The notes under the pieces: model-generated
The model's database searches: none
The model's input: the letters and a program-made list of their open reading frames with translations, nothing else
Told to the model about the DNA's origin: nothing
Source of the DNA: Candidatus Rokuibacteriota bacterium
GTDB lineage: Bacteria; Methylomirabilota; Methylomirabilia; Rokubacteriales; JACPHL01
Assembly (NCBI GenBank): GCA_016188625.1
Contig: JACPHL010000002.1
Coordinates: 1 to 10,253 of the forward strand
Direction of reading: 5' to 3'
DNA length: 10,253 nucleotides
Program-made: the position numbers and the translations under genes
Part shown: positions 1 to 6,210 of the stretch, in pieces
Position numbering within the stretch: the stretch's first letter is position 1
Layout of the letters: each line of letters starts with the position of its first letter

Positions 1-1260
1 GGCAACGGCGGCGCCGGCTTCCAAGACGCTGTCGGGAATGTCCTTGGGCCCGCTGGCGCACCCCGCCGCATAGATCCCCGCCCTGGTGGTCACGACGAGG
101 CCGGCCTTCCGCTCCACCGCTCGGATGAAGCCGTCCTCGTCCAGCTCGACGCCGAGGACGCGGGCCAGATCGGCGAGGCCGTCCGGCGGGCGGACCGCGG
201 TGGCCAGGACCACCATGTCGTAGGCCTCCTCCCGGAGCCGCCCGGCCTCGGTATCCTCGAAGCGGACCGTGAGCCGGCCGTCCAGGGGCCTGACCGACGC
301 GGGTCGGCCCCGGATGAACTTCGCGCCCTCGGCCCGGGTGCGCTCCAGGAAGCCGTCGAAGCCCTTGCCGTAGGCCCGGAGGTCCATGTAGAGGACCGTC
401 ACGTCCTTGACCCCGTGATCCATGAGCTGGAAGGCGTGCTTCACCGAGTACATGCAGCAGAAGCGCGAGCAGTAGCGGTAGAAGCGGCGGTCGCGGGAGC
501 CGACGCACAGGACCAGGAGCACCCGCTCCGGGTGGCGCCGGTCCGAGGGGCGGACGATCTCGCCCCCGGTGGGCCCGGCGGAGGTCAGGAGCCGCTCCAG
601 CTCCAGGGAGGTCAGGATGTCCGGATGGCTCCCGTACCCGTACTCCCTGAGCAGGAAGGGGTCGATCAGGTCGTACCCGACGGCCGCCACGATGGAGCCG
701 ACCTCCCGGCTGAGCCGCCGCGCCAGGGGCATTCCGAAGTCGATGCACCGGGGCCCGCAGGCCTGGACGCAGCGCTGGCAGGGGAGATAGTTCGGCGGGT
801 CGTTCAGGCAGTTCCCGAGGTCCACCACATACGGCCCCGGCACCGCCTGGGGGATGGGCGTGTAGACGGCCTTCCGGGAGGCCATGGCCGCGTCGAACTC
901 GTTGGGGAGGAGCACGGGGCAGGCGGGCACGCACTCGCCGCAGCGGGTGCACTCGTCGGTGACGAAGCGGGCCCGCTGGCGGATCCCCACCTGGAAGCGG
1001 CCGGCCACCCCTTCCACGGACTCCACCTCGGCCAGCGTGAGGAGCTCGATGTTCGGGTGCTGGCCCACCTCGGACATCTTGGGGGCCTCGATGCAGATGG
1101 AGCAGTCCAGGGTGGGGAAGTTCTTGTCCAGCGCCGCCATCTTCCCGCCGATGGACGGGGCGCGCTCCACCAGCACCACCCTGGCACCCGACTCGGCCAG
1201 ATCCAGCGAGGCCTGGATGCCGGCGATCCCGCCCCCGATCACCAGGACCGCATCGCTCAT
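1..1260 (-). CDS. hdrA: HdrA-like heterodisulfide reductase subunit A, iron-sulfur flavoprotein (C-terminus cut by window edge)
   Basis: 420 codons are visible from ATG at 1260 and the frame is still open at base 1, so the C-terminal part is missing. The protein begins with an FAD-binding Rossmann motif (GGGIAG, residues 9-14), followed by the HdrA signature around residues 50-70 (TLDCSICIEAPKM). A ferredoxin-like domain has C104/C107/C110/C114, then C151, C161, C164, C168 and C172. The flavoprotein core shows YGYGSHPDILTSLE, SAGPTGG and LCVGSRD, then YCSRFCCMYSVK and YMDLRAYGKGF (about 208-302), and a second dinucleotide-site segment GIYAAGCASGPKDIP near 395-410. HdrA proteins are cytoplasmic FAD and 4Fe-4S hubs that exchange electrons between ferredoxin, disulfides, NAD(H) or quinone-linked partners, often by flavin-based bifurcation. 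The position downstream of korDABC suggests a Kor-linked electron acceptor; this is inference. No clear Shine-Dalgarno precedes the ATG, because a GC hairpin lies 4 nt upstream of it. The family assignment is firm; the partner is unknown. Confidence 0.93.
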   Translation of the reverse strand, partial: MSDAVLVIGGGIAGIQASLDLAESGARVVLVERAPSIGGKMAALDKNFPTLDCSICIEAPKMSEVGQHPNIELLTLAEVESVEGVAGRFQVGIRQRARFVTDECTRCGECVPACPVLLPNEFDAAMASRKAVYTPIPQAVPGPYVVDLGNCLNDPPNYLPCQRCVQACGPRCIDFGMPLARRLSREVGSIVAAVGYDLIDPFLLREYGYGSHPDILTSLELERLLTSAGPTGGEIVRPSDRRHPERVLLVLCVGSRDRRFYRYCSRFCCMYSVKHAFQLMDHGVKDVTVLYMDLRAYGKGFDGFLERTRAEGAKFIRGRPASVRPLDGRLTVRFEDTEAGRLREEAYDMVVLATAVRPPDGLADLARVLGVELDEDGFIRAVERKAGLVVTTRAGIYAAGCASGPKDIPDSVLEAGAAVA

Positions 1261-1264
1261 AAGT

Positions 1265-1335
1265 CGGAGGGGGCCTGGGCGCCCCCTCCGAGGCCTCCCC
1301 CAGGACCGATTGCGCGGGCAAAGCCCGCGCTCGAA
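1265..1335. repeat. Two-hairpin intergenic element, copy A
   Basis: In the korC-hdrA gap (1261-1383). Hairpin 1 is a perfect 10-bp stem, CGGAGGGGGC (1265-1274) with GCCCCCTCCG (1281-1290), and a 6-nt loop. A CCTCCCCCAGG linker (1294-1304) follows. Hairpin 2 is a perfect 8-bp stem, GCGCGGGC (1312-1319) with GCCCGCGC (1323-1330), loop AAA, followed by TCGAA (1331-1335). The same order of parts recurs at 5505-5573. Neither hairpin has a T-run, so it is not a standard intrinsic terminator. Hairpin 1 lies against the hdrA start codon and could mask the ribosome-binding region. The rest of the gap (1336-1383) has no recognisable signal beyond a weak GCGGTAACGC repeat. Confidence 0.75.
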
Positions 1336-1383
1336 CCAACGCGGAGTAGTGCGGTAACGCAATGTCCAATGGCACGGAATGCC

Positions 1384-1926
1384 TCATGCCGCCTCCCGTG
1401 CGTGGGGCGCGTAGTCGTAGCCGGTCGCAAATGCCCTGAGGTTGAGCTCCAGGAGGCGCGGGGCGAGCGTGGACCGCAGGGCCGCCTCGACGGCCTCCCG
1501 GCGCACCAGCCCGCTCACCGCGGTGAAGAAGCCCAGCATCACCACGTTGGCCACGATCTTCTTCCCGAGCCCTTCGGCCAGCCGCGTGGCCGGGATCGCG
1601 TGAAACGCCCCCTCCCCCGGGTCGGGCCTCACGAGGTCCTGGTCGAGGACCAGGAGGCCGCCTTCCACGAGGCCCGGACGGTGGCGTTCGTAGGCCTCCT
1701 GGAACATGACGACCAGGCAGTCGGGGCGCGTCACCAGCGGGTAATCCACCGGCGCGTCGGCGATGACCACGTCCGCGTTGGAGGCTCCGCCCCGAGCCTC
1801 GGGCCCATAGGACTGGGTGAAGACCGCCTCCTTGCCGTCGTGGAGGGCCGCGGCCTTCCCCAGGAGCAGGCCGATCAGGATGATCCCCTGCCCTCCGTAG
1901 CCGGCCAACCGGACTTCCCGGCGCAC
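1384..1926 (-). CDS. korC: 2-oxoacid:ferredoxin oxidoreductase, gamma subunit
   Basis: 180 aa, the usual size for a free-standing gamma subunit. The N-terminus has the family glycine motif GYGGQG (residues 9-14), followed by TQSYGPEARGGASNADVVI, which matches the pyruvate/ketoisovalerate oxidoreductase catalytic domain (POR, PF01558). The gamma subunit helps form the oligomer and its active site and carries no iron-sulfur cluster. The start is GTG at 1926. It is supported by a strong AGGAGGGG Shine-Dalgarno just upstream and by lying 3 bp after the korB stop, and the conserved RLAGYGGQG block begins within a few residues. It is the last of four tightly spaced kor genes. The repeat and hdrA follow downstream. 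Confidence 0.93.
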   Translation of the reverse strand: MRREVRLAGYGGQGIILIGLLLGKAAALHDGKEAVFTQSYGPEARGGASNADVVIADAPVDYPLVTRPDCLVVMFQEAYERHRPGLVEGGLLVLDQDLVRPDPGEGAFHAIPATRLAEGLGKKIVANVVMLGFFTAVSGLVRREAVEAALRSTLAPRLLELNLRAFATGYDYAPHAREAA

Positions 1927-1929
1927 GGC

Positions 1930-2808
1930 CTACCCCTCCTGTTCCTTCCGGGCCAGCGGTGCGTGGTCCTCGACCTCGGGGGCGGGCCGACGCATGGCCA
2001 GCGGATCGAAGACCGGTCGCTCGATGTCCACGAAGTTGCCCAGGACGATCGGATGGTCCCTCTGCCGGAGGTCGATGTCCAGGGCGGCCAGGGGCGCCCC
2101 GTGGTCCACCACGCACCGCTCCCGGTAGAGCATCATCTCCTCCATGGCGTCGCCGATCTCGTTGGGGCGGCCGAAGCCCACGGGGCACGGGGCCAGGACT
2201 TCGATGAAGGTCAGCCCCCGCTTCTTCATGGCGCGGAGGATCGCCTGCTTGAGCTGGCGCAGGTGGAGCGAGGTCCACCGGGCCACGAAGACCGCCCCCG
2301 TGGCGGCCGCGAGATACGGGAGGCTGAAGGGCTGCTCGTAGTTCCCGTAGGGGGCGGTGGTGGCGCGGGCGCCCATGGGGGTGGTCGGGCCCACCTGACC
2401 GCCGGTCATCCCGTAGTTGAAGTTGTTGATGCAGATGACGTTGAGATCCACGTTGCGCCGGGCCGCGTGGATGAAGTGGTTGCCGCCGATGGCGAACAGA
2501 TCGCCGTCGCCGCTGAAGACCGCGACCTCCAGCTGGGGCCTGACCAGGGCGACGGCCATGGCGAAGGGGATGGCCCGGCCGTGGGTGGTGTGGTAGGAGT
2601 CGATGTTCAGATAGCCCGGCACCCGCCCCGAGCAGCCGATCCCGGACACGCAGACGTGGCGGTCGAGCGGGATCCCCGACTCCACCAGGGCCTGGGCGTA
2701 GGCGTGCATGGCCGGACCGATCCCGCACCCGGGGCACCAGATATGCGGCAGGCGATCCGCCCTGAAGAGGGGATCGCTCGGGTGCCGCTCTGCCATGAGC
2801 GTGGTCAT
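1930..2808 (-). CDS. korB: 2-oxoacid:ferredoxin oxidoreductase, beta subunit (TPP-binding), probably 2-oxoglutarate-specific
   Basis: 292 aa, normal for KorB. It binds thiamine pyrophosphate and the 4Fe-4S cluster next to it, and performs oxidative decarboxylation of a 2-oxoacid to its acyl-CoA. The TPP motif is SGDGDLFAIGGNH (99-111) ending in the INNFNYGMTGGQ block (127-138). The cluster ligands are visible as WCPGCG (C25, C28), GIGCSGR (C59) and LAPCPVGFGR (C208). The HTTHGRAIPFAMA segment (73-85) is typical of the family. ATG at 2808 overlaps the korA stop by 4 bp (ATGA), so translation is probably coupled; a GGGAGG lies about 10 nt upstream. The same frame is open further upstream, but that part only reads antisense or shifted over korA. 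Resemblance to KorB favours 2-oxoglutarate, but other 2-oxoacids cannot be excluded from sequence alone. Confidence 0.94.
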   Translation of the reverse strand: MTTLMAERHPSDPLFRADRLPHIWCPGCGIGPAMHAYAQALVESGIPLDRHVCVSGIGCSGRVPGYLNIDSYHTTHGRAIPFAMAVALVRPQLEVAVFSGDGDLFAIGGNHFIHAARRNVDLNVICINNFNYGMTGGQVGPTTPMGARATTAPYGNYEQPFSLPYLAAATGAVFVARWTSLHLRQLKQAILRAMKKRGLTFIEVLAPCPVGFGRPNEIGDAMEEMMLYRERCVVDHGAPLAALDIDLRQRDHPIVLGNFVDIERPVFDPLAMRRPAPEVEDHAPLARKEQEG

Positions 2809-3962
2809 CGCGTCGCCGCCTCCCGGATCGTATCGAGGATCGGCTCGGGAGGAAGCATCGCCCCGCCCGCGTGGTTCACCCCGAGGACCGGGCGATGCGT
2901 GAACCGCTCCACCTCGCGGGCGATCTGCCCCATGTTCAGCTCGGGGACGACGACGGCGCCGACCCGCTCGGCGAGCCTTCGCACGCGCTCCCCGGGAAAG
3001 GGCCAGAGGGTGATGGGACGGAGGAGCCCGGCCCGGATCCCCTCCTCGCGGGCCACGGCCACGGCGCGGCGGGCGGAGCGCGCCGTGGAGCCGTAGGCGA
3101 TGACCACCACCCGGGCATCCTCGAGCTGCGACTCCTCGTACTCCTCGATCCGCCAGGCGTGCCGCCTGACCTTCTCCACCAGACGCCGGACGAGCCGATC
3201 GTGGGCCTCCGCGTTGGTGGCCGGATAGCCCCGCTCGTCGTGCGTGAGCCCGGTGAAGTGGACCCGGTAGCCTTCCCCGGCATGGGCCATGGGAGGAACC
3301 AGGTCGTCGTCGGCCTGGAAGGGGAGGAACCCGTCCCCTCCCGGGGCCGTCCGGGGACGCTTGCGCTCGACCTTCGGGATGGCGTCCGGAGGGGGGATGA
3401 CCACCCGCTCGGTCATGTGCCCGACCACCTCGTCGGCCAGGACGAACACGGGAATCCGGTACTGGTCCGCGGTGTTGAACGCGCGGACGGTGAGGTCGAA
3501 ACACTCCTGAGGCGAGGCGGGCGCGTAGGCCACGATCTCGTAGTCGCCGTGGGAACCCCACCGGGCCTGCATGACATCGGCCTGCGCCACCAGGGTCGGA
3601 AGGCCGGTGGAGGGGGCGCCTCGCTGGACGTTCACGACCACGCAAGGCACCTCCATCATCGCGGCCAGGCCGACGTTCTCCATCATGAGGGAAAAACCCG
3701 GGCCCGAGGTGGCGGTCATGGCCCGCGCCCCCGCCACCGAAGCGCCGACGATGGCGGCCATCGAGGCCAGCTCGTCCTCCATCTGGACGAAGATCCCGCC
3801 CACCTCGGGGAGGCGGTGGGCGAGGCGCTCGGCGATCTCCGTGGACGGCGTGATCGGGTAGCCGGCGAAGAAGCGGCAGCCGGCGGCCAGGGCCCCTTCG
3901 GCGCAGGCGTGGTCGCCCAGGAGGAAGTGCTGCCCCTCGAGGACCGCCGGCCCATCCTTCAC
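2805..3962 (-). CDS. korA: 2-oxoacid:ferredoxin oxidoreductase, alpha subunit, probably 2-oxoglutarate-specific
   Basis: 385 aa, the length of a stand-alone alpha subunit without a gamma fusion. The pyrimidine-binding domain holds the hallmark GYPITPSTEIAE (about 34-45), QMEDELASMAAIVGASVAG (60-78) and MTATSGPGFSLMMEN (82-96). Then come VNVQRGAPSTGLPT and ADVMQARWGSHGD, close to characterised 2-oxoglutarate and related KorA proteins. A transketolase C-terminal-like domain follows at about 280-385 (VVIAYGSTARSARRAV, LLRPITLWPFP, PELNMGQIAREVE). With KorB it forms the TPP active site. The start is GTG at 3962, overlapping the korD stop by 4 bp (GTGA). No good Shine-Dalgarno is present, which fits coupling to korD translation. 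Confidence 0.94.
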   Translation of the reverse strand: MKDGPAVLEGQHFLLGDHACAEGALAAGCRFFAGYPITPSTEIAERLAHRLPEVGGIFVQMEDELASMAAIVGASVAGARAMTATSGPGFSLMMENVGLAAMMEVPCVVVNVQRGAPSTGLPTLVAQADVMQARWGSHGDYEIVAYAPASPQECFDLTVRAFNTADQYRIPVFVLADEVVGHMTERVVIPPPDAIPKVERKRPRTAPGGDGFLPFQADDDLVPPMAHAGEGYRVHFTGLTHDERGYPATNAEAHDRLVRRLVEKVRRHAWRIEEYEESQLEDARVVVIAYGSTARSARRAVAVAREEGIRAGLLRPITLWPFPGERVRRLAERVGAVVVPELNMGQIAREVERFTHRPVLGVNHAGGAMLPPEPILDTIREAATR

Positions 3963-4249
3963 GGCGTGACCCCGGCGCCGGCGACCTCCACCGTGTAGAT
4001 GGCGTACTCAGGGCAGACCAGGGAGCAGAACTCGCAGTGGACGCAGGCGACGTCCTTGCCGGTGGCGACCACGGGGTAACGGTAACCCCTGACGTTGGTC
4101 TCGGTTGAAAGGGTCAGGACGTCCCTGGGGCAGAAATCAATGCAAAAACGGCACTCTTTGCAGCGGGAGGGGATGACATACACCTGCCCCTGCGGCAGGA
4201 CCGCCGCCTTCCAGTCCAGTGGGACCCGGGTGCTCTGGCCCCGCAGCAC
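3959..4249 (-). CDS. korD: Kor-associated 2x[4Fe-4S] ferredoxin subunit (delta)
   Basis: 96 aa with two bacterial-type 4Fe-4S motifs: C30-x2-C33-x2-C36-x3-C40-P and C69-x2-C72-x2-C75-x3-C79-P. This is the small delta subunit that carries electrons from the KorB cluster to an external ferredoxin or partner protein. The about 25 residues before the first motif (VPLDWKAAVLPQGQVYVIPS) resemble those of other KorD proteins. It is the first gene of the kor operon. The start is GTG at 4249. A weak GAGG lies about 10 nt upstream and no ATG is available upstream in this frame, so the exact start is less certain than the product. Confidence 0.9.
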   Translation of the reverse strand: MLRGQSTRVPLDWKAAVLPQGQVYVIPSRCKECRFCIDFCPRDVLTLSTETNVRGYRYPVVATGKDVACVHCEFCSLVCPEYAIYTVEVAGAGVTP

Positions 4250-4368
4250 GAACGGCGCCCTCGCTGCGCCTTCGGAGCTTTCCCTCCCTCTCGAGTCCAG
4301 CGCGGCACACCAGTGCCTGTTTCCATTTGCACCTTTTTTCCCGCGGAGTCCATGAAGCGATCGCCTTA

Positions 4369-4374
4369 ATTTTA
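4369..4374 (-). promoter_or_regulatory. Candidate -10 box for the korDABC operon
   Basis: On the minus strand this reads TAAAAT, 5 of 6 matches to the sigma-70 -10 consensus, in the only AT-rich patch upstream of korD. No good -35 box lies 16-18 bp upstream (best TTTCGG). The call rests on the -10 and on location only. Confidence 0.3.
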
Positions 4375-4397
4375 TGCGCCCGATGGGCTACCGAAAG

Positions 4398-4418
4398 GCG
4401 GAGGGGAGGGCCCTCCGC
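4398..4418. other. GC hairpin in the divergent promoter region
   Basis: A perfect 8-bp stem, GCGGAGGG (4398-4405) with CCCTCCGC (4411-4418), and a 5-nt loop. It sits between the two candidate promoters, 10 bp before the -35 box of the TAXI gene. It may be an operator, a cruciform or a structural insulator. It resembles hairpin 1 of the two-hairpin element but lacks the second hairpin. Confidence 0.4.
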
Positions 4419-4427
4419 TCCCCCCCC

Positions 4428-4457
4428 TTGACCGTCAGGGGAGCGCCGGGTTATCTT
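4428..4457 (+). promoter_or_regulatory. Candidate sigma-70-like promoter for the TAXI/DUF1850 unit
   Basis: TTGACC (4428-4433, 5 of 6 to the -35 consensus), an 18-bp spacer, then TATCTT (4452-4457, 4 of 6 to the -10 consensus). Transcription would start near 4464, giving a leader of about 60 nt. The TAXI ATG at 4523 is preceded by GAGAGAGGGGG, a good Shine-Dalgarno. Confidence 0.45.
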
Positions 4458-4522
4458 CATGACGGTTTCTTCGCGATCACGAGAGCTCTTCCCGGAACCC
4501 GACGCAGAGAGAGGGGGTCCCC

Positions 4523-5497
4523 ATGACACCGCGACATCGCATCGTCGCACTCGTCCTGCTCCTCGGCCTCGCCGCCCTGGTAGGGGCCCCGACGCCCATC
4601 GAGGCCCAGGCCAAGCGGCTCGTCACCATCGCCTCCGGCTGGGTGGTGGGGGTCTACTACCCGCTGGCCGGGGCGATGTCCCGGATCGTCTACAAGGCCA
4701 AGGACCTCAACCTCCGGGCCACGGTCGAGTCCTCGGGGGCCTCGGTGGCCAACGCCAAGCTGATCGGCGGCGGGGAGGCCGAGTTCGCCCTGCTCCAGAA
4801 CGACATCGCCTACTATGCCCACAACGGGACCGAGATGTTCAAGGACCAGGCGGTGAAGAACATGGGCGGGGTCTTCACCATCTACCCCGAGCTGATCCAC
4901 GTGGTGGCGACCACGACCTCCGGGATCAGGTCGCCGAAGGACCTCAAGGGGAAGACCGTCGCCATCGGGCCCCTGGGGAGCGGCACCGAGGCCAACGCGG
5001 TCCAGATCCTCGAGGCCTACGGCCTCAAACTCGGGGACCTCAGGAAGGCCGAGCGGATCGGCGCGGGCGAGGCCGCCGACGCCCTGAAGGACGGCCGGGT
5101 GGACGCGGCCTTCTTCACGGTCGGCCTGGGCGGCGCCGTCATCATCGATACCTTCGTGACCGGCAAGGTCGCGCTGGTGCCGGTGACCGGGACGGAGGCC
5201 GAGGCCCTGAAGAAGCGCTACCCCTTCTACACGACCACCCCGGTGCCCGCGAACACCTACAAGGGGCAGGAGCAGGAGGTGAGCACGGTCGCGGTGATGG
5301 CGATGATGGTGGCCCGGAGCGATCTCCCCGAGGACCTGGTCTACCGCTTCACAAAGGCCATCTTCGATGACCTGGCCCAGTTCCACGCCGCCCACGCCGC
5401 GGCCAAGCACCTGACCCTCAAGACGGCGCTGGACGGGATGCCGATCCCGCTCCACCCCGGGGCCGAGAAGTTCTACAAGGAGAAGGGCGTCAAGTAA
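4523..5497 (+). CDS. TRAP transporter solute receptor, TAXI family (periplasmic substrate-binding protein)
   Basis: 324 aa, the usual TAXI length. A Sec signal peptide is clear: RHR at 4-6, a hydrophobic core at about 7-23 and a likely cleavage after A28-Q29-A30; there is no lipobox cysteine, so the protein should be free in the periplasm. The family blocks are GVYYPLAGAMSRI (43-55), ESSGASVANAKLIGGGEAEFAL (69-90, including the glycine-rich GGGEAEFAL) and LQNDIAYYA. Then come YPELIHVV, SPKDLKGKTVAIGPLGSGTE and VGLGGAVIIDTF. TAXI receptors bind small organic acids and deliver them to a fused TRAP permease driven by a sodium or proton gradient. The ligand cannot be read from the sequence. The matching permease is encoded on the opposite strand at 6412-8490, with a DUF1850 gene just downstream. 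Confidence 0.94.
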   Translation: MTPRHRIVALVLLLGLAALVGAPTPIEAQAKRLVTIASGWVVGVYYPLAGAMSRIVYKAKDLNLRATVESSGASVANAKLIGGGEAEFALLQNDIAYYAHNGTEMFKDQAVKNMGGVFTIYPELIHVVATTTSGIRSPKDLKGKTVAIGPLGSGTEANAVQILEAYGLKLGDLRKAERIGAGEAADALKDGRVDAAFFTVGLGGAVIIDTFVTGKVALVPVTGTEAEALKKRYPFYTTTPVPANTYKGQEQEVSTVAVMAMMVARSDLPEDLVYRFTKAIFDDLAQFHAAHAAAKHLTLKTALDGMPIPLHPGAEKFYKEKGVK

Positions 5498-5504
5498 AGA
5501 CCCT

Positions 5505-5573
5505 GGGAGGGGGGCTCCGCCCCCCTTCCCAACCTCCCCCCCAGAGGTTGCGCCGGCAAAGCCGGCGCTCGAA
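5505..5573. repeat. Two-hairpin intergenic element, copy B
   Basis: It begins 7 bp after the TAXI stop. Hairpin 1 is a 10-bp stem with one G-T pair, GGGAGGGGGG (5505-5514) with CCCCCTTCCC (5521-5530), and a 6-nt loop CTCCGC. The linker AACCTCCCCCCAGAGG follows. Hairpin 2 is GCGCCGGC (5550-5557) with GCCGGCGC (5561-5568), loop AAA, then TCGAA (5569-5573). Compared with copy A, stem position 5 changes from G-C to C-G with pairing kept. It could act as a 3' stabiliser or weak terminator for the TAXI message, but no T-run is present. Confidence 0.75.
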
Positions 5574-5631
5574 GTGGACCCTCCATCCGCCAGCCGAGGG
5601 TCGAGGGCGCGGAGGCACCTCTGACGTGGGA

Positions 5632-5648
5632 GGGGGGCTAACGCCCCC
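5632..5648. repeat. Short GC hairpin resembling hairpin 1 of the intergenic element
   Basis: GGGGGC (5633-5638) pairs with GCCCCC (5643-5648) around loop TAAC. It is preceded by GGGAGG, as in copy B, but no second hairpin follows. It lies 16 bp before the DUF1850 start. Bases 5574-5631 hold nothing recognisable. Confidence 0.45.
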
Positions 5649-5664
5649 AATCGAGTACTCCGCC

Positions 5665-6189
5665 ATGCGCGAGCGGGGAAGTGCCAGCCAGAGCGGGCTG
5701 CGGGGTCTGCCCCTTGCGCTCCTCCTGGGGGGCGCCGCCCTCGTCCTGCTCGGGTGGTTCCTCCTCCGGCCGCTCCCGATTCTAACCGTCACCGAGGCCG
5801 GGTCAGGGGCGCTCCTCCGCCTCCCGGTTCGCGCGGATGAGACCTTCACCCTGAGCTACATCCACTCGGTCGAGCGGGTGCCGGTCACGGGCACCTTCGC
5901 GATCGGCCGGGACGGGAGGCTCGAGGTCCTCGAGACCGCCTTCGGCTCCTTCGGCCCCGGCCTCCCGGAGCCCCGGCCGGGAGAAGACTACGAGCTCCGC
6001 GGCGGGATGATCCACTACCGCCCCGGCGGCCAGGCCCTGGAGGTCCTCTCCTTCTTCGTCCACCCCTTCACGGACCACCGGTTGACCGTCGGGGGACGCA
6101 CCCTGGAGCTCTCCCGCCTCCTCCCGCCGGGGAGCCGGGTCGTCGTCCGGGTCGACCCGGTGCCCGCCTACCGGACGCTGTTCCCCTGA
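5665..6189 (+). CDS. DUF1850 family protein, TRAP-TAXI accessory
   Basis: 174 aa. One N-terminal membrane segment (about 15-34, LPLALLLGGAALVLLGWFLL) would anchor a small extracytoplasmic domain. The DUF1850 core (PF08905) is recognisable by FTLSYIHSVERVPVTGTF (about 66-83), the acidic and aromatic LEVLETAFGSFGPGLPE, and FFVHPFTDHRLTVGG. The family has no established biochemical role, but its genes usually lie between a TAXI receptor and a fused TRAP permease, so a role in that transporter is inferred from context. ATG at 5665 was chosen. An earlier TTG at 5548 would force translation through both repeat hairpins and adds nonconserved sequence. No strong Shine-Dalgarno precedes the ATG, so the start is moderately certain. 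Confidence 0.85.
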   Translation: MRERGSASQSGLRGLPLALLLGGAALVLLGWFLLRPLPILTVTEAGSGALLRLPVRADETFTLSYIHSVERVPVTGTFAIGRDGRLEVLETAFGSFGPGLPEPRPGEDYELRGGMIHYRPGGQALEVLSFFVHPFTDHRLTVGGRTLELSRLLPPGSRVVVRVDPVPAYRTLFP

Positions 6190-6210
6190 GCCTCGCTTAG
6201 CCGGGATTAT

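Larger units (their letters stand above)
4250..4522. other. Divergent intergenic region between korDABC and the TAXI gene
   Basis: 273 bp with no credible gene. It holds the most AT-rich stretch of the window (about 4366-4376), a candidate promoter on each strand, and a GC hairpin at 4398-4418 between them. Short frames here do not continue into a known protein. The kor leader would be about 110 nt if transcription starts near 4362. No riboswitch was recognised. Confidence 0.6.

Noticed and set aside
415-3096. Very long open frame on the plus strand across hdrA, korC, korB and part of korA
   Set aside because: It is antisense to genes with clear family motifs. In GC-rich DNA the opposite-strand frames have few stops, and the translation is a low-complexity run of G, R, H, D and P with no recognisable domain.
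4114-4550. Small minus-strand frames upstream of and overlapping korD
   Set aside because: They overlap korD in other frames and have no conserved motif or ribosome-binding site. korD alone shows the two ferredoxin motifs.
5505-5530. Intrinsic terminator after the TAXI gene
   Set aside because: The stem is strong but no T-run follows and DUF1850 continues in the same direction, so it was kept as a repeat.
4457-5650. Minus-strand open frame over the TAXI gene
   Set aside because: Glycine-, histidine- and leucine-rich antisense frame. The plus strand has a signal peptide and TAXI motifs in order.
5548-5664. TTG start that would lengthen the DUF1850 protein
   Set aside because: The extension translates repeat DNA, has no Shine-Dalgarno and would push the membrane anchor about 39 residues inward.
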